Shown: in pieces, positions 1 through 12,961 of the stretch | Layout of the letters: the number at the start of each line of letters is the position of its first letter | Position numbering within the stretch: position 1 is the stretch's first letter | From: Zasmidium citrigriseum | Taxonomy: Eukaryota; Ascomycota; Dothideomycetes; Mycosphaerellales; Mycosphaerellaceae | Assembly: GCA_002786025.1 (NCBI GenBank) | Contig: NHNW01000060.1 | Coordinates: 124,001 to 188,000 of the forward strand | Direction: 5' to 3' | Length of the DNA: 64,000 bases | Notes under the pieces: generated by a model | Told to the model about the DNA's origin: nothing | What the model saw: only the letters and a program-made list of their open reading frames with translations | Databases searched by the model: none | Made by a program: the position numbers and the translations under genes

Positions 1-760
1 AGGCAAAGCGAAGAGCCTTGTGTCAACCGCCCCCGGAGCTTAATCGCCGTCTGCGCTAGCATCCGGCCATGGCCTTGAATCATGGCTGCCATATTGCACC
101 TGCGGGCATGGTCCTCCATCAATGGGAGTCGACTCAACAGTGACCCTCCTGAAGGACCCCTGAAGTAGGTAATATAATGATACTGAGATAACGAGAACAG
201 CAAGCGATCTCCAAGTTCACCAAAAACACCTGGACATTTGCTCGCACTCGGACATTAGGAAAACTGAGAGACCCTCCTCTATTAGGGAATTAGGTGCGCG
301 ATCATCTCACGTCGCCAATTTGAAGATCTTCTTTCACAAGCTGGCAAGGCATGTCAAAGAATGTCAGTCTGTCCTCGCCAATCGACCGCCTTCAGCGACG
401 CCGGAGAGATTGCAAGTCATCAAGAATGCCGCATTCAGAGGCCATGTTATGGATTGTCTTTAGTCGAAGGATGTTACATTCAAGTCTCGCAGCCAGAATT
501 CATCTGATCTCGATCAAATTACCTTGCGCTGTCTGCACACCTCTTCATGCAACTTGAAGAATGTCGGCGAACTGGGTTAGCCCGCAAGAGTTCAGAATGT
601 TGGGTAAGAATGTTCTGTCGTTGGCGGGAATGCTTGTCGTTGTCGTCCGGCGGGCCGCAGCTCCCGTCGCTGCGGGTGTGCTTTCGAAATTCTCCCCGAC
701 GCTGCTTTCTCTCATCCCCCCATCCCGTACTTTCGACGCTGCACGACCCTCAACAGCCGA
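1..760. other. No gene recognised; upstream region
   Basis: I see no supported coding region here. It holds only short overlapping ORFs with no family resemblance and presumably includes the promoter and leader of the helicase-like gene that starts at 761. Confidence 0.5.
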
Positions 761-2667
761 ATGAACAACATGGCCAGCCACCAGATTCGTGAGAGCGTGC
801 GGATGCACTTCCTCTTACAGCGCCTGTCCTTGAGCCACGATGATCTCGAGGAGTGTAAGAGCCGGGATGGAGACCTCATGTCGAAGTTGCAACAACAGCC
901 TCAGCGAAAGGCAAACTTCGACGCCGAGCTCGCGAAGCACGGTCTCAATGAGTCGCGAATGAACGCTGTTGAGCGCACCTTCAGCTCAAGCATCGGCGCT
1001 CATCTTGTCTGGGGTCCTCTAGGCACCGGCCGGACGGACTACCTCATCGCTGCCATTTGCGTCGCCGCCGCTGCGGGATTTCGTGTCTTGGTCACCGCCC
1101 ACACAAGAGACTGCGTGGATTCCCTTACCGCCAGATTTGCCGATGTGGCACCCATCGCTGCGACGGAATGGGCTCACTGGAACGGCAACGGCGGTATGTC
1201 TCTGCCCCACGCCGGTGGAATAGGTGAGTCCATCAATCGATTCTCCAACATAAACACATGGAATGATGATCTGACAAAACAACAGTAGAAGATCCAGAAT
1301 CGGACGAGTATATGCGCAATCTCGTCGCTGAGATGGCGTTGATCCACTCCGACGCCTCAACCTCGCCCGACCACATCACCAAGTACTCGAAACGCAAGAT
1401 TGAATGGGTCACAGGGCTTGCGAACGCAAGCCCCGACGGACTAAGCGGCGACGACAAAGAAGCGTACCAGAAGGCCGTAGAGTACATTCAAATTCTCAAC
1501 AGGGCACGGTCGGAACCAGCGACTCCGATCATGGTCACAGCAGAAGGCGATTCTGCCAGATTCATGGCTCTGAACCAGTACTTCGACGCTCGCTACCTGC
1601 AGAAGGGAGCCAAGGTCATTTTCGTCGACAACCACACATCTGGGGATGACGCCCTGAAGTCGTACTTCCGCCCCGACATCCACTTCATGGACGATGCTAC
1701 TCTGTCGCAGCCCCCAGATACCCTGATCCCCTGGGCTACGTTCAAGCATTCGCTCTCTAGTGTTGTGCTGGTGGGTGGCTTCGCGCAAGGCAAACCCACG
1801 GTCTTGTCTCGGGGTCGTAACGAATTCGCAAACCATCTCGCAACTTCGATCTTTGAAGCACGCTGGAAAGATGCACGTATGGCTGCTCATCGCTCTATCC
1901 TTCACGTTCAGCATCGCATGACACCCTACCTGTCGGCCTTTCCACGTGACAACATCTACAAGGCGGCTGGATTGGTCGATGCGGAGGACGTTGAAGGCGA
2001 GACGGAGGTGCAGAAGCAGCTAGATGAACTGTTCAAGAATATAAAGGAGCAGAAGATCTGGAACGGCAAGCCACGGATGTGTATCGACTGCTTCAGCACC
2101 GGCAAGAGCGACGACAACGACTCTACAGTCAACGAAAAGGAGGCTCAAACAGCTGCCCTCCTTGTGCAGTATATGACGACCACCGGCAACATCGATCCAA
2201 GCAAGATCTGGGTCCTTACCCCGTTCACGGCTCAGCAGCGTCTGATCAAGAAGAAGCTTTCGGCCTCTGCCGACCCTCGTCCAGTCCGAGTCGAAGTGAA
2301 GACCACAGACCAAGTCCGAATAGATGACAATCACATCGTCATCCTCTCACTTGCCGGCGCAGTCAAGGACCAACTCGACTCCATCTCCATGCCAAAGTCT
2401 CTAGCACTTCAACTCACGAGAGCTAGGGATTTCATGTTCGTGCTGGGCAGTTTCAACGCTTTGGGTCAGGACACTGAGGAGGAGGATGAAGAGGAGGGCG
2501 AGGAAGACGAGGATGAAGAGGATGAGGATGACGACATGTTCTTGCAGAGCGACGCCAAGCTCTTCCGCGAGTTCATCGCCGACTGTCGGGACAAGGGGGA
2601 CGTCATGTCGGTAAAGGACTTCCAATTGGTCATAGAGGGTGGACAGGTCGATGAGCCGGATTTGTAG
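761..2667 (+). CDS. UPF1-like SF1 helicase relative with degenerate motifs
   Basis: Two exons (761-1223, 1286-2667; GTGAGT donor, CAACAG acceptor) give about 614 residues. The order of elements is that of UPF1/DNA2-type AAA_11/AAA_12 helicases. A Walker A region reads VWGPLGTGRTD. A position matching the DEAxQ box reads FMDDATLSQ, and one matching GDxxQLPP reads VGGFAQGKPT. Then come LHVQHRMTPYLSAFP (motif IV-like QYRM), VLTPFTAQQ and LALQLTRARDFMFVLGS (motif VI-like). A strongly acidic Glu/Asp run lies near residues 548-570. The Walker A lysine is arginine and the DEAxQ glutamate is absent, so ATP hydrolysis is doubtful; this is inference. It may be an RNA-associated scaffold or a decayed helicase. 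ATG 761 is chosen as the first start in the open frame; a second in-frame ATG lies at 770. Confidence 0.75.
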
Positions 2668-2936
2668 AGCTGCTGGACTGGACGACTTTCAGGGCTAGCG
2701 ACCGCTTGTAGAAACGGGAGGGCTCGTGCACAAAAACGTGGGCGTGATCATGTTAGTGGTAAGACATGGACCTACATGGCATGATGACTTCGCCAACGGA
2801 AGAGCCTTCAGTAAGTACCGCCTCAGTACCTACGGAGCTGAAACGAAGATGGACTTCAATCATCGATGCTTCAGGATATCATATGTTCACGTTTCAGCAC
2901 TCTATACTTACTTCCTCACCATTGCCCTTGCTTTCC

Positions 2937-4334
2937 TCAAGCCTTCCGATCCCTCGGCGTCTCCTCAACCCGATAAACCAACTTCTCCCCACTAACTCTC
3001 CCCTCCATCAAAGCACTCAACCCCTCAAACACCCCCACCAGCCCATCACCACCCACCCTGGGCGGATGCACGGCCAACTGACCCGCATTCACCAACTTCT
3101 GCGTCAGCTCATAAAATCTCTTACAATACTCGAAATCTTCTGGCCGGGCTTCGTGTTTCTTGCCGCCTTTCTGGAATTCTTCGCCGATGACCCAGTAGCC
3201 GAGGGTGAATTTTTTGGTTACGTCGCTGCGGGTATGGTTGGTGGGGAGGAGGTAGCCGATTGCCTGGGAGGACGTTAGTTGTGTGGTAGGGAGAGTAGGT
3301 GGAGGGGGATTTACGAGGTCTGAGCCGTGGGATGAGAGGGAGTTCTCGACGATTGTTGGGGAGGGGGGTTCGGAGATGCAGTCGAGAGCCAGGGTTAGGG
3401 AGTCGTTGGTGTATTCGCGGATCTTCTTTGCGCAGTCTGGGTCTTTGTAGTCGAAGACTTCTTCCGCGCCGAGGGCTTTGAGAAGGGCGTGATTGTGTTG
3501 GGAGGCGGTGGCGATGACTCTGCAGCCGGATCTATGGCATTCATGTGTCAGCAACGGTATGCATGGGGAGGAGAATGCAGTCGCTTACAGCACGGCATAT
3601 TGAACAGCGAGCGTTCCGGTTGCTGTACTTCCGCCATAGACTAGGAAGAAACCATTGTACTTCTCCATTCCGTCGCCGGGCTCAGGGAGACCTAGGCTTT
3701 GGTACATTGACTGGCCGCAGGTGATTACGCCGGTGCCGAGTGTGCAGGCGTCTTCGAAGGACATCATTTCGGGGATCTTTTCGTATATCAGCGTAACTCA
3801 CTCCATGTGGAGAGATGGCTCTCCCTGACCTTGAGTCCCAAATCTCCCTTCATCAGGCAGTACTCTCCAAATGTCCCTATGAACAACAATCAGTAGGGTC
3901 GGAAGGCAAGGACCTGGAGCTAACATACCATCCTGAGGCTGCGACTCATTCGACCCATGCACAAATCCACAAACTCGATCACCTTTCTGCCATTCCTTCG
4001 TGACCTTTGATCCAATCTCCTCAATCACACCACCTGAATCGATGCATCAGCCATCTCGCCCTCCAATGTCCTCACCATGATCATACTGAAATCAACTCCA
4101 ACGGTAGACCCGGGCTTCCCGATTCCTTTGGCAACATGCTTCCTATCCAAAAAATAAGCCATTGATCATGATAGTCAAGTGATCATGAAAGACATACCAA
4201 TCCGTCGGATTCAACGCCACACACTTGACCTTGCAAAGCATATAATCATCCCTCATCTTCGGCACAGGCACATCCTGCAATTCCGCCTTGTTGCCTTCGA
4301 CGATTTTGATGGCTTTCATCGTGGAGGGGGCCAT
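2937..4334 (-). CDS. MDR-superfamily oxidoreductase (enoyl-reductase / quinone-reductase like)
   Basis: Seven exons can be followed on the minus strand from ATG 4334 to the stop at 2937, with six short introns. For example, one donor follows NPTD-W near 4197, and one 51-nt intron lies near 3263-3313. The product has the N-terminal GroES-like fold of medium-chain dehydrogenases ([38 protein letters not shown]). A Rossmann region follows ([29 protein letters not shown]), then [11 protein letters not shown]. Zinc-ligand cysteines are not evident, so it fits the zinc-independent branch that includes fungal trans-acting enoyl reductases and quinone reductases. It would use NAD(P)H to reduce an activated C=C or quinone; the substrate is unknown. 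No polyketide synthase lies nearby, so a role in secondary metabolism is not supported by context. Confidence 0.8.
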
Positions 4335-4979
4335 CTCTGCACAATCTCACTCTCTTCTCTTGCTTCGATGCTATGGTGGAAGAAAGTGATCAAATAAGCC
4401 GACGACCAGTTATTTCGGAGACGTGCAGGGGTTCACAGCAATCGGAAGTTGTATCACAGGTTAATTATTAATTGAAGAGAGAGAAGAGGCAGGAGAGCTG
4501 GTGGGGTTCAGCGAGCAAGCAAAGCATGACGTGACGTCGATCGATGTGGTCGTTCTGCACGGTAATGCAGGCAACGAGTCAGTTACACAAAATCAAGATC
4601 AAAAGGGTGGCTTTAAGGGATGACTGAGAAATGCATCACAGACAAGCGTTGCATTCGTACAGACAAGTCATTTGATAAGGAATGTGCAGGTGTAGACGGA
4701 ATTTAGCAATCTTGCCCGAGAAGGATTCTGAGGCTTTAATCAGACGGACGAGTTCTAGAGCTGCTTTCGAAGGTGTTGATTCTGATGCAATTCATGTCTC
4801 TCGTTGGATATCGTAAAAGTGTGATTGTGAACGCCTGAACAGATCCCACTGATGCTGAGTCTGAGCCCTTATCGAAACCCATCTCCCTACTGAACCAAGC
4901 CTCCCCGGCATTCCAACACTCTCAAGTCCTTATCCGTTCCAGTGCTCACCCGAAATGCTCTCAAACCACAATTCCGATC
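4335..4979. other. No gene recognised
   Basis: Intergenic between the 5' end of the MDR oxidoreductase and the 3' end of the RCR-like gene. No ORF or RNA gene is supported; it probably carries the oxidoreductase promoter. Confidence 0.5.
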
Positions 4980-5466
4980 TTAGCGACCCGGCGGCGGTCC
5001 CTTCGGCGGCTCATAGGCTCCCTCCGCACTGCGATATCCACCATACACCTGCTGAGGCTGCTGCAACTCAACATCGTTCCCATAGTATCCGTTATTCGGC
5101 GGCGGAGTATACGCAGGCGGCGCGGCGTTGTTCGAGTTATTGTAGTAGGGTTGCGATTGGTAGTAGGGCTGCTGGTTGTAGGTCGCGGGGGCGTGGCCGG
5201 GTGGTGTGCGTCCGAGGGCCCAGCCGGTGCCGCGGTATGGTTGGTAGCCCATGCGTCGTCGGCGGCGGGCGGAGATGCAGCTGTGAGGGTTAGTGTTAGT
5301 GGTGGGTTGATTGGGGGAATGGGCTCATGGGGGCTTACCTGAATGAGAAGAAGAGCAGGAGTGCGGCGACGATGATCAGGGCGAGGACGAGCCAGCGAGC
5401 CCAGTTGTCCCAGGCGCTATCGTAGCATCGGACTGAGCCGTCGTTGTATTGAACGCATCTGGACAT
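4980..5466 (-). CDS. RCR-like small single-pass membrane protein
   Basis: Two exons (5466-5339, 5280-4980; intron 5338-5281) give 142 residues. After a short cysteine-containing lumenal stretch (CVQYNDGSVRCYDSAWDNW) comes one transmembrane helix (WLVLALIIVAALLLFF, about residues 22-40). Next are a Cys plus poly-Arg cytosolic border (CISARRRRRMGYQPYRG) and a Pro/Tyr/Asn-rich tail with PPAYTPPP, a PPxY-type motif. This architecture matches the fungal family 'chitin synthesis regulation, resistance to Congo red' (Rcr1/Rcr2). In yeast these proteins use PY motifs to recruit the Rsp5 ubiquitin ligase and influence sorting of cell-wall and transporter proteins. The assignment rests on architecture and motifs. 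Confidence 0.75.
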
Positions 5467-6944
5467 GGTTGTAAGTAAGTTGTCGATGTATCCTAGAAAA
5501 CGTGCGGCGCAAAGAGGTTGTATGCAAAAAGAGAACAATGAAACACCCAACAACGCAGGTGATCATATGATTGCGAGGCCCCGGATATAAGTCCGCGCAA
5601 AGACTGGTCCAGAGAATGGCCACGCAAAGCATGTATCAGATGTCGCAAAGCTGCCAGGATATCGCAGCATCCGCGGGAATCGACGAAAGGAAAGGAAGCT
5701 TCTGTACGTACCTGTCGTATCGTGGTAAGATGGCCATGGCGGGCGACTGCGAATAGGATCGTCTCACGCAGCAAAGGGTAGGTTGGGCAAAGTAAGCTGT
5801 GATGAGAGTTGAAGAGAGAGAGGTTGGCAGGATGACGCGGTGTTTATGGGAGAGGTCGTTTGGCCTGCTCCGCCACCTACTTTCCAAGACTTTCGGCTTG
5901 GCCTGCTGCGGCTATGTTCTGCGACAGCCTGCCGTGAAGCGAGGGGCTTCTTTTGGTGAATGCTGCGGATTGGAAGAGGCATGTATTCTATTCATATGAA
6001 GGAGTGAGGTACATTGTGGTTTGTGCGTCGACGTGAGTGAATGTTGAGGATCTGGTCAACCATGGCTTTGCAACGGAGGACGGGCGAAGCTGGCTTGGGT
6101 GATAGACATTATTGAAGTTAGATGTCGCCTAGCTTGAGCCGTATTCAAGCCCTCCTCGGGCGTGCTCATCGTTATCCATCATATTGTGCTCTGGTGGTCA
6201 GACCATCGGGTGCTACCGACTCGTCGACGTGGTCGTCTGCAGGCCACCCAAAGCAGCTAGCAACAGACGGACAGCGTGCATCTGCCAACTCATCGTGCAT
6301 ATCAAGGGCCAGTGCGAAGCACCTATTATTTCATTCAAGACCCCGTCGGTTCTCTGCAATTTTTCTCGCAGCACTTCTCGACCTCGCTGAGCTGCGTCCG
6401 ACCAGAGCCCTCGACCAAAACGCCACGAGAAAACCACTCCGTCGAAAGAAGCCCGCGTCAGGGGTGTCCCATGCCATCTTCGCTACTCTCAATGCACGTG
6501 TCACAGAGCTGCTTGCGCCGGCCGGCTAAAACGCAGCAGAAGCGAGGAAAGACGGCGGAACTCGTGTGAGGAGATCGACGCGTGCCATACCGATGCTATT
6601 GCAAAATCTCATGTCGCCGTCGCCTCGTGCCTCGTCACATGATTCGGAATAACATCCCTCCCCTTGCCTCGGGATCCGAAGAAAGGGAATTTAGAAAAAC
6701 AACAATACAAAAGAGAATCAATGTGTGGTGGATGCTTCGACACCGACACGATTGAACGCTTCTCAAGAAAGATGCCATTGCTGGCGTGCAGCTCCGCGCC
6801 GCGATCCTATCCGTCTATGCCAAAACGCAACAACCGAACTGACATGCTAGGTATTTCTCGTCGTCGTGGGCCATGATCTCGTGGAGTATCTTCGTATGAT
6901 TGGGGTCGGCCGTTGAGTCGTACGTATCGTGGGAATGCAAAGGT
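5467..6944. other. No gene recognised
   Basis: About 1.5 kb between the RCR-like gene and ARL8. The short ORFs on both strands have no recognisable domain and no convincing spliced continuation. It probably contains the RCR-like promoter and the ARL8 3' region. Confidence 0.45.
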
Positions 6945-7922
6945 TCAATTCTTTGCTCGTGCAATGAGCCATTGCAGCACCGCATCCAGGTTGGTCTCTT
7001 CTTTCGCGCTGATGCCGTAACAGCTTACCTCTCGATGGGTGACGGATTTGAGATTTAGCGCCTCGATCAGCTCGTCGACGCCCGCGTGGTTTGCAAGATC
7101 CGACTTGTTGCCCAGAACGAGGAGCGGTATCCCTTCCATGGCCGGCTTGTCGAGCAAGATGTGCAACTCCTCCTTGGCGACTGGCAGTGCCTCCTTATCG
7201 GCCGAATCCACGATGAACCTATCCGCAACGATCAGCCTCTCGACGTCGCATTCAACATGCCTCGCTTACACAATGGCGTTCACCCCTCGGCAATACCTCT
7301 CCCACATCGATCGAAACCTGGGTTGGCCGCCCAAGTCCCAGCTGCATGCCGTTAGTCGAATACACCTCGTCGATGTCCATCAACAAAGAACACCACGCAC
7401 CACTTCAACGTAACATGGCCTTTCTGCACCCGCTTCATGTTAAAGCCGACCGTCGGTATTGAGCTGTGACACCAAGTCAGAGTCGAAACACGTCTCATCG
7501 ACGGCGCTGGCTCTCGGCTAAATCCCTGTCGGTCGCACAGTCGACTTACTCGATGGTGAACTCGCCGCCCTGTGGCACAACGTCAGCCATCGACGGCAGC
7601 ATTGCCTCGGGGTCAGACTCACCGCCAGAACGCGCAGTAACGACGTCTTGCCGGCGTTCTGGAGCCCGATCATGGTGATGTCCATCTCGGTGGCCCTGGA
7701 GGAGGCAAGGCATCCGTATCAGCGTAGCCCATAACAGACGATCGGGGTGGCGGCGGCGGGAGTAGGGGTAGTAAGGAACGCATCGTCAGGCTCCAAGGCA
7801 GCAACGGAAGAAGGGAGAGGGCGGCGGTGGAGGGGGGATGTGAGGGGGGATATGAATAGTGGGCTCACATACCAGAAGAGGCTCAGCAGCCAATCATAGA
7901 TCCTTCTGAAGATGCCTGCCAT
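6945..7922 (-). CDS. ARL8: ARL8-type Arf-like small GTPase
   Basis: Six exons (7922-7873, 7695-7623, 7569-7550, 7463-7401, 7341-7270, 7218-6945) join in frame to 183 residues, close to the ~186 of ARL8. The N-terminal hydrophobic helix [17 protein letters not shown] is the non-myristoylated membrane anchor typical of ARL8, with no Gly2. G1 is GLQNAGKT, switch 1 has the PTVGFNM signature, G3 is WDLGGQ, G4 is NKSD and G5 is in the SAKEE region. In animals ARL8 recruits kinesin and HOPS to lysosomes; in fungi it probably acts at vacuole or late endosome membranes. It is divergent from RPA135, with about 540 bp shared upstream. Confidence 0.93.
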
Positions 7923-8462
7923 GGCGAAACTAGGCGGGCAGAGGTGTCTTTGGGAGCGCCGGCGACGGGCCAGTGAACCAGTAAGTCAAAAAAGGAGCTA
8001 AGGAGCTGTCTGCTCTGGCAGGAGTGCGCAGCGAAGTCAAGGGAACCCGGGAGGCCAAATGTGAGAGGTTCAGAGGTTTGGCTAGCCCCGCGCTTAGACC
8101 GCAAAGCCTGGCCGTGATTCGGTGCGCTGCGGGCGATTCATGAACAAAGCAGTGCCAGAAAATATCATTCACAGCGAAGGTCAGGTGGTCTGGTAGGGAG
8201 AAATGTAGTTGAGATAGATTGAATGCGACGCCGTGGCTGTTCCCTGCTGCAACCCTCCCTCCCGCTCCCACTCACCTGCCCGCCGCCCGCTGCGAAGGAA
8301 AGCGCTTGGCGGACCCGCTTTTCGCCGATGCTAGCTCCGCGATGCTCTGAACTTTTTCTGCCGCTGCAACACGACCACTTCTACAATCGATACCCTTTTT
8401 GACTGCGGACTGCCGGCGTTTGGTGTGGTTTATTGTACAATAGCGATGATCACGTGTTGAAA
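7923..8462. promoter_or_regulatory. Divergent intergenic region ARL8 / RPA135
   Basis: 540 bp between the start codons of two divergently oriented housekeeping genes, so it must hold both promoters. No clear TATA box or known site was identified. A pyrimidine-rich stretch precedes the RPA135 start. Confidence 0.5.
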
Positions 8463-11400
8463 ATGTCGCCCTCCAAAACTTCCTCCCAGTCCAAGTGGTC
8501 GGTGGAATACGACACTATCAAACGAGAGCAGCTCTTTCGCGATCCGCCCAGCAAGAAGTCGGCATATCCTCAATTGCAGGAAGCGATCAAACCCCATGTG
8601 GAATCCTGGAATTACATCTTCGCCGAGAACGGACAGCTGCAGCATGGTCTGAGAGATATTGGGACCAAGACTTTTCTGGATGGCAATGGGCAAGAGGAGG
8701 GTGTGCGGAGGAATAGACTGCAGGTCAGAGTGAGGCAGGTCTTCTTAGACAAGAGCACTCTACCACACACAAACAAGGTGGAAGCGGTGAAGAGAGAGAT
8801 TTTGCCAGTCGAGTGCAGAGAACGACATGCGACATATCGAGGGCGGTTTCGAGGGCGATTGGAATATCGAATCAACAATGGCGAGTGGAAAGAGACGGTA
8901 CGCGACTTTGGACATCTTCCAATCATGCTGCGATCGAATCGATGTCATCTGGAAGGACTGTCACCGAAAGAGCTGGTCAACAGACGAGAAGAGACGGAAG
9001 AGCTGGGTGGATACTTCATTGTGAATGGCATTGAGAAACTCATACGGATGCTGATTGTGAATCGGCGAAACTTTCCTATGGCCATCATCCGACCTTCCTT
9101 CGAGAATCGAGGACCTTCATATACCAAATACGGTGTGACGATACGATCAGTACGGCCGGACCAAACATCGCAGACGAATGTGCTGCATTACCTGAGTGAT
9201 GGCAACGTCACGTTCAGATTTTCGTTCAGGAAGAATGAATACCTCGTACCGGTGTTAATGATTCTGAAGGCTTTGACGGAGACCAACGACCGAGAGATCT
9301 TCGAGGGGATCGTTGGACCAGCAGGTGGAAAGGGCCTTGACAGCAAGCAGTTCGTCACAGACAGAGTGGAGCTGTTACTTCGGACATACAAAGCCTACAA
9401 CATTCACAGCCGATCGAAGACGAGAGCGTATTTGGGGTCGAAGTTCCGAGTCGTGTTGGGAGTGCCTGAGGATCTGAGCGATGAGGAGGCCGGCACAGAG
9501 TTCTTGAGGAAGATTGTGATGCCGCATTTGGGATCCTACGATGTTTCGGAATCGAACGATGCCGACAAGTTCAGAATGCTGCTTTTCATGGTTCGGAAAC
9601 TTTACGCACTGGTCGAGGGCGAGTGTACTGTCGACAACCCCGATGCCGTCCAAAACCAGGAGATTCTTTTGCCCGGCTTTCTGTATGGTATGCTTTTGAA
9701 AGAGCAAGTCGAAGAATGGCTGGGATCGATAGGCCTGAGCCTTCGAGAATGGGGACGAAGTAATCAGTGGCCGTCTTTCACGAGTGCGCAATTTGAGAAG
9801 GACTTTATGGCGAAGGTGATTCGGAAAACGAACGAGAATCTGGGTCAGAAGGTGGACTACTTCCTCTCGACCGGAAATCTGGTCAGCCCCAGTGGACTGG
9901 ATCTACAGCAAGTATCGGGATTCACGGTTGTCGCAGAAAAGATCAACTTCTACCGATTCATCAGTCACTTCCGAATGGTACACAGAGGAAGCTTCTTCGC
10001 TCAGCTCAAGACTACAACCGTTCGAAAGCTGCTGCCAGAGAGCTGGGGATTCTTATGTCCCGTCCATACCCCTGACGGATCGCCTTGCGGTCTGCTGAAC
10101 CATCTCGCACACAAATGCAAGATTGCAACATCAAATACCGACGCATCAAGCGTACCAGCTTTGGTCGCTCAGCTTGGTGTTTCAAGCGCTTCAGAAGCGA
10201 CGCTCAACGACAGCGTGTGTGTGCAACTGGACGGACGAATACTGGGATTCTGCTCGCCGAAGCAGGCAAAGACTATTGGCGATACCCTCCGATATTGGAA
10301 GGTCGAAGGCACACATGGTGTTCCTGTGGACCTCGAGATTGGCTACATCCCTCTTTCGAACGGCGGTCAATATCCTGGTGTTTACATGTTCTCAGAAGCC
10401 GCACGGATGACACGACCGGTGAAATATTTGCCTCTAGAAAAGCAAGATATGGTTGGGCCATTTGAGCAGCCTTTCATGTCCATTGCTTGTACGGAGACGG
10501 AAGTGGCATCTGGCGATTCTACCCACGTCGAATACGACGTCACTAACATTCTGTCCATCGTTGCGAACCAGACGCCCTTCTCGAACTTCAACCAGTCCCC
10601 TAGAAACATGTACGTCAAGCAAAACCCCCAAGCCGTGTCAATGCTAACATCTTTTCTTCTAGGTACCAATGTCAGATGGGTAAGCAAACAATGGGAACTC
10701 CCGGAACGGCTCTCAAATACCGAACGGATAACAAGACCTATCGACTACAGACTGGTCAGACGCCGGTTGTCCGAACACCGAAGCACAACGATTACGGACT
10801 CGACAACTTCCCCAATGGTACGAATGCTGTCGTCGCTGTCATCTCATACACTGGCTACGACATGGACGACGCTATGATCCTGAACAAGTCTGCACACGAG
10901 AGAGGATTCGGTCATGGCACGATCTACAAGGCCAAGAAGATCGACCTGGCAGAGGAGAACAAGCAAGGCCGAAATCGATCAGCAGTCACTCACGTATTCG
11001 GCTTCGCACCGGAGAGCATCATCAAGGCGCAATGGCGGGAGACGCTGGATGATGATGGACTTCCAGCAGTTGGCATGAAGGTCAAGGAGGGAGACGCGAT
11101 CGCTGCATCGTACTCTGTCGTTAAGGACCCTCTCACGGATGAGTATGTCAACAAAGATGGAGTCACCCATATTCACAGATACAAGGACTCCGAAGAGGCC
11201 TTCGTCGAAGAGATCAAGCTCATCGGCAACGAGTCTGGAAACAACGACCCCTGCCAAGCCGTCAGCATCCGCTTTAGAATACCTCGTTCGCCAGTCATTG
11301 GTGACAAATTCTCATCACGACACGGACAGAAAGGTGTCTGCTCACAGAAATGGCCGACCATCGACATGCCCTTCACCGAGAGTGGAATGCAACCGGATGT

Positions 11401-12142
11401 CATCATCAACCCACACGCTTTCCCGTCTCGAATGACAATCGGTATGTTTGTGGAGTCCCTAGCTGGAAAGTCCGGAGCACTGCATGGCCTGGCCCAAGAT
11501 TCCACGCCTTTCAAGTTCAAGGACAAGGAAGGCGAGACGGCAGTGGAGTACTTCGGCCATCAACTCAAGCGCGCTGGATACAACTACTACGGTAACGAGC
11601 CGATGTATTCTGGCATCACGGGTGAGGAGCTGGCCGCGGACATCTACATCGGCGTCGTCTACTACCAACGTCTGCGACACATGGTCAACGACAAATACCA
11701 AGTCCGAACAACAGGTCCCGTCACACCACTCACAGGCCAACCGATCAAGGGAAGAGCCAAGGGTGGTGGTATCCGTGTCGGAGAGATGGAGCGTGATGCC
11801 CTGCTTGCCCACGGAACGGCTTTCCTGCTCCAAGACCGTCTGATGAATTGCAGCGATTATACCAAAGCGAATATCTGCAAGAAGTGTGGCAGTTTCCTCT
11901 CTACGCAGCCAAGTTCTGGACAGTATAGTCGGAGACGAGAAGGCGGACGGGTCAGGTGCAGAAGATGTAGTCGCAAGGCTCTGCCGACGGACCCTCGCAG
12001 TGAGTGCTGGGAGGACCGGAAGGGAGAGAAGTGGTTTGGTGGGGATGATGTTACGGTTGTTGCTGTGCCGGGTGTGTTGAAGTATTTGGATGTTGAGCTG
12101 GCGGCTATGGGGATTAGGATGAATTTTAAGGTTGGGCCTTGA
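8463..12142 (+). CDS. RPA135: DNA-directed RNA polymerase I subunit RPA135 (second-largest subunit)
   Basis: Two exons (8463-10609, 10663-12142; intron 10610-10662) encode 1,208 residues, matching the ~1,200 of yeast Rpa135. The RPB2-type domains appear in order. The lobe and protrusion lie in the first half. The fork region has ESWGFLCPVHTPDGSPCGLLNH near 530. The hybrid-binding region has DMDDAMILNKSA, and RHGQKGVCSQKWP is the signature near the active site. The C-terminal zinc ribbon has CKKCGSFL and CRRC. The N-terminus and these details fit Pol I rather than Pol II or III. It forms part of the catalytic cleft that transcribes 35S rDNA in the nucleolus. ATG 8463 (MSPSKTSSQSKW) is preferred because the 10-codon upstream extension does not begin with ATG. 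Confidence 0.96.
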
Positions 12143-12493
12143 AGGGAGAGGTGACGAAGACTTGCTCAAGAGATTCAGCTGTCGCTGCGCGGGGCGGTGT
12201 AATGAAGTCGACTTGCCTGAGGCTCATGAGGAATAATGAGCGGCCTCATTGGGAGTCTGGTTTCGTACGCCGTTCAATCTGAATTGCATGCGAGCCTGGC
12301 CAACGAATGGCAAAGGCGATAATCCTTCTGCAAGATCTTGCGCTAACTGACTCTTGGCGCTCTCTTGGCGCTTTCTTCACACGTTAGCCCTGCCCATTGC
12401 CCAATTTTGTTCTATATTTACAGCTCGCGGCGCGCCATGAGCAACAGGGTGTTCTTCACCAGGTTCTCAATACATCCAAGTATCCCGACGGCA
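12143..12493. other. No gene recognised
   Basis: 350 bp between the RPA135 stop and the next small gene; it holds the RPA135 3' region and a presumptive promoter. Nothing else is seen. Confidence 0.5.
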
Positions 12494-12961
12494 ATGGATC
12501 TCAACACCACCACGCAAGTCATCTTTGGTATCATAGCAACACTACTCGGAATCATCGGTCTCGTCTTCGCTTTTCGTCATCGCCATCCCCATCGTCGAGG
12601 TTCGTCTTGAAGTGTCATAAATGTTGTCCAAAACCAGAGAGAAAGAGAGATGCTGACTCCATTTCTAGTCCCACGGCTTTCGTTCATGAGTATCCTGCCT
12701 TTCCATCGGGCTGCGCCTCGATCCCGCCTAGCCGGAAGTCTATCTCAGCTTTGGCTTGACTTCGCCTCCTTCTTCAAGGCCACTTTCACATCCATCGTCG
12801 ACGTCTTTCGGCTGGGGGATGAACCTATCGAGTTGCCAGCGACCCCGTCATACACACTGGACACTTTTCAGTATCCTCTCGTCTCTGCCGATCGCCCAAG
12901 TTTCCCACGCCACTCGCGAACGATGTCGATGCCGGATCTTACGACTTGCTATGCGGTCTGA
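12494..12961 (+). CDS. Small single-pass membrane protein, unknown function
   Basis: Two exons (12494-12599, 12669-12961; 69-nt intron) join in frame to 132 residues. The N-terminus has one strong transmembrane segment, TTTQVIFGIIATLLGIIGLVF, followed by an Arg/His-rich border (FRHRHPHRR). The remainder is soluble, Ser/Pro-rich and ends SMPDLTTCYAV. No family is recognised. An upstream in-frame ATG at 12437 would add 19 residues. Splice sites and the clean hydrophobic helix support coding, but there is no homology evidence. Confidence 0.5.
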
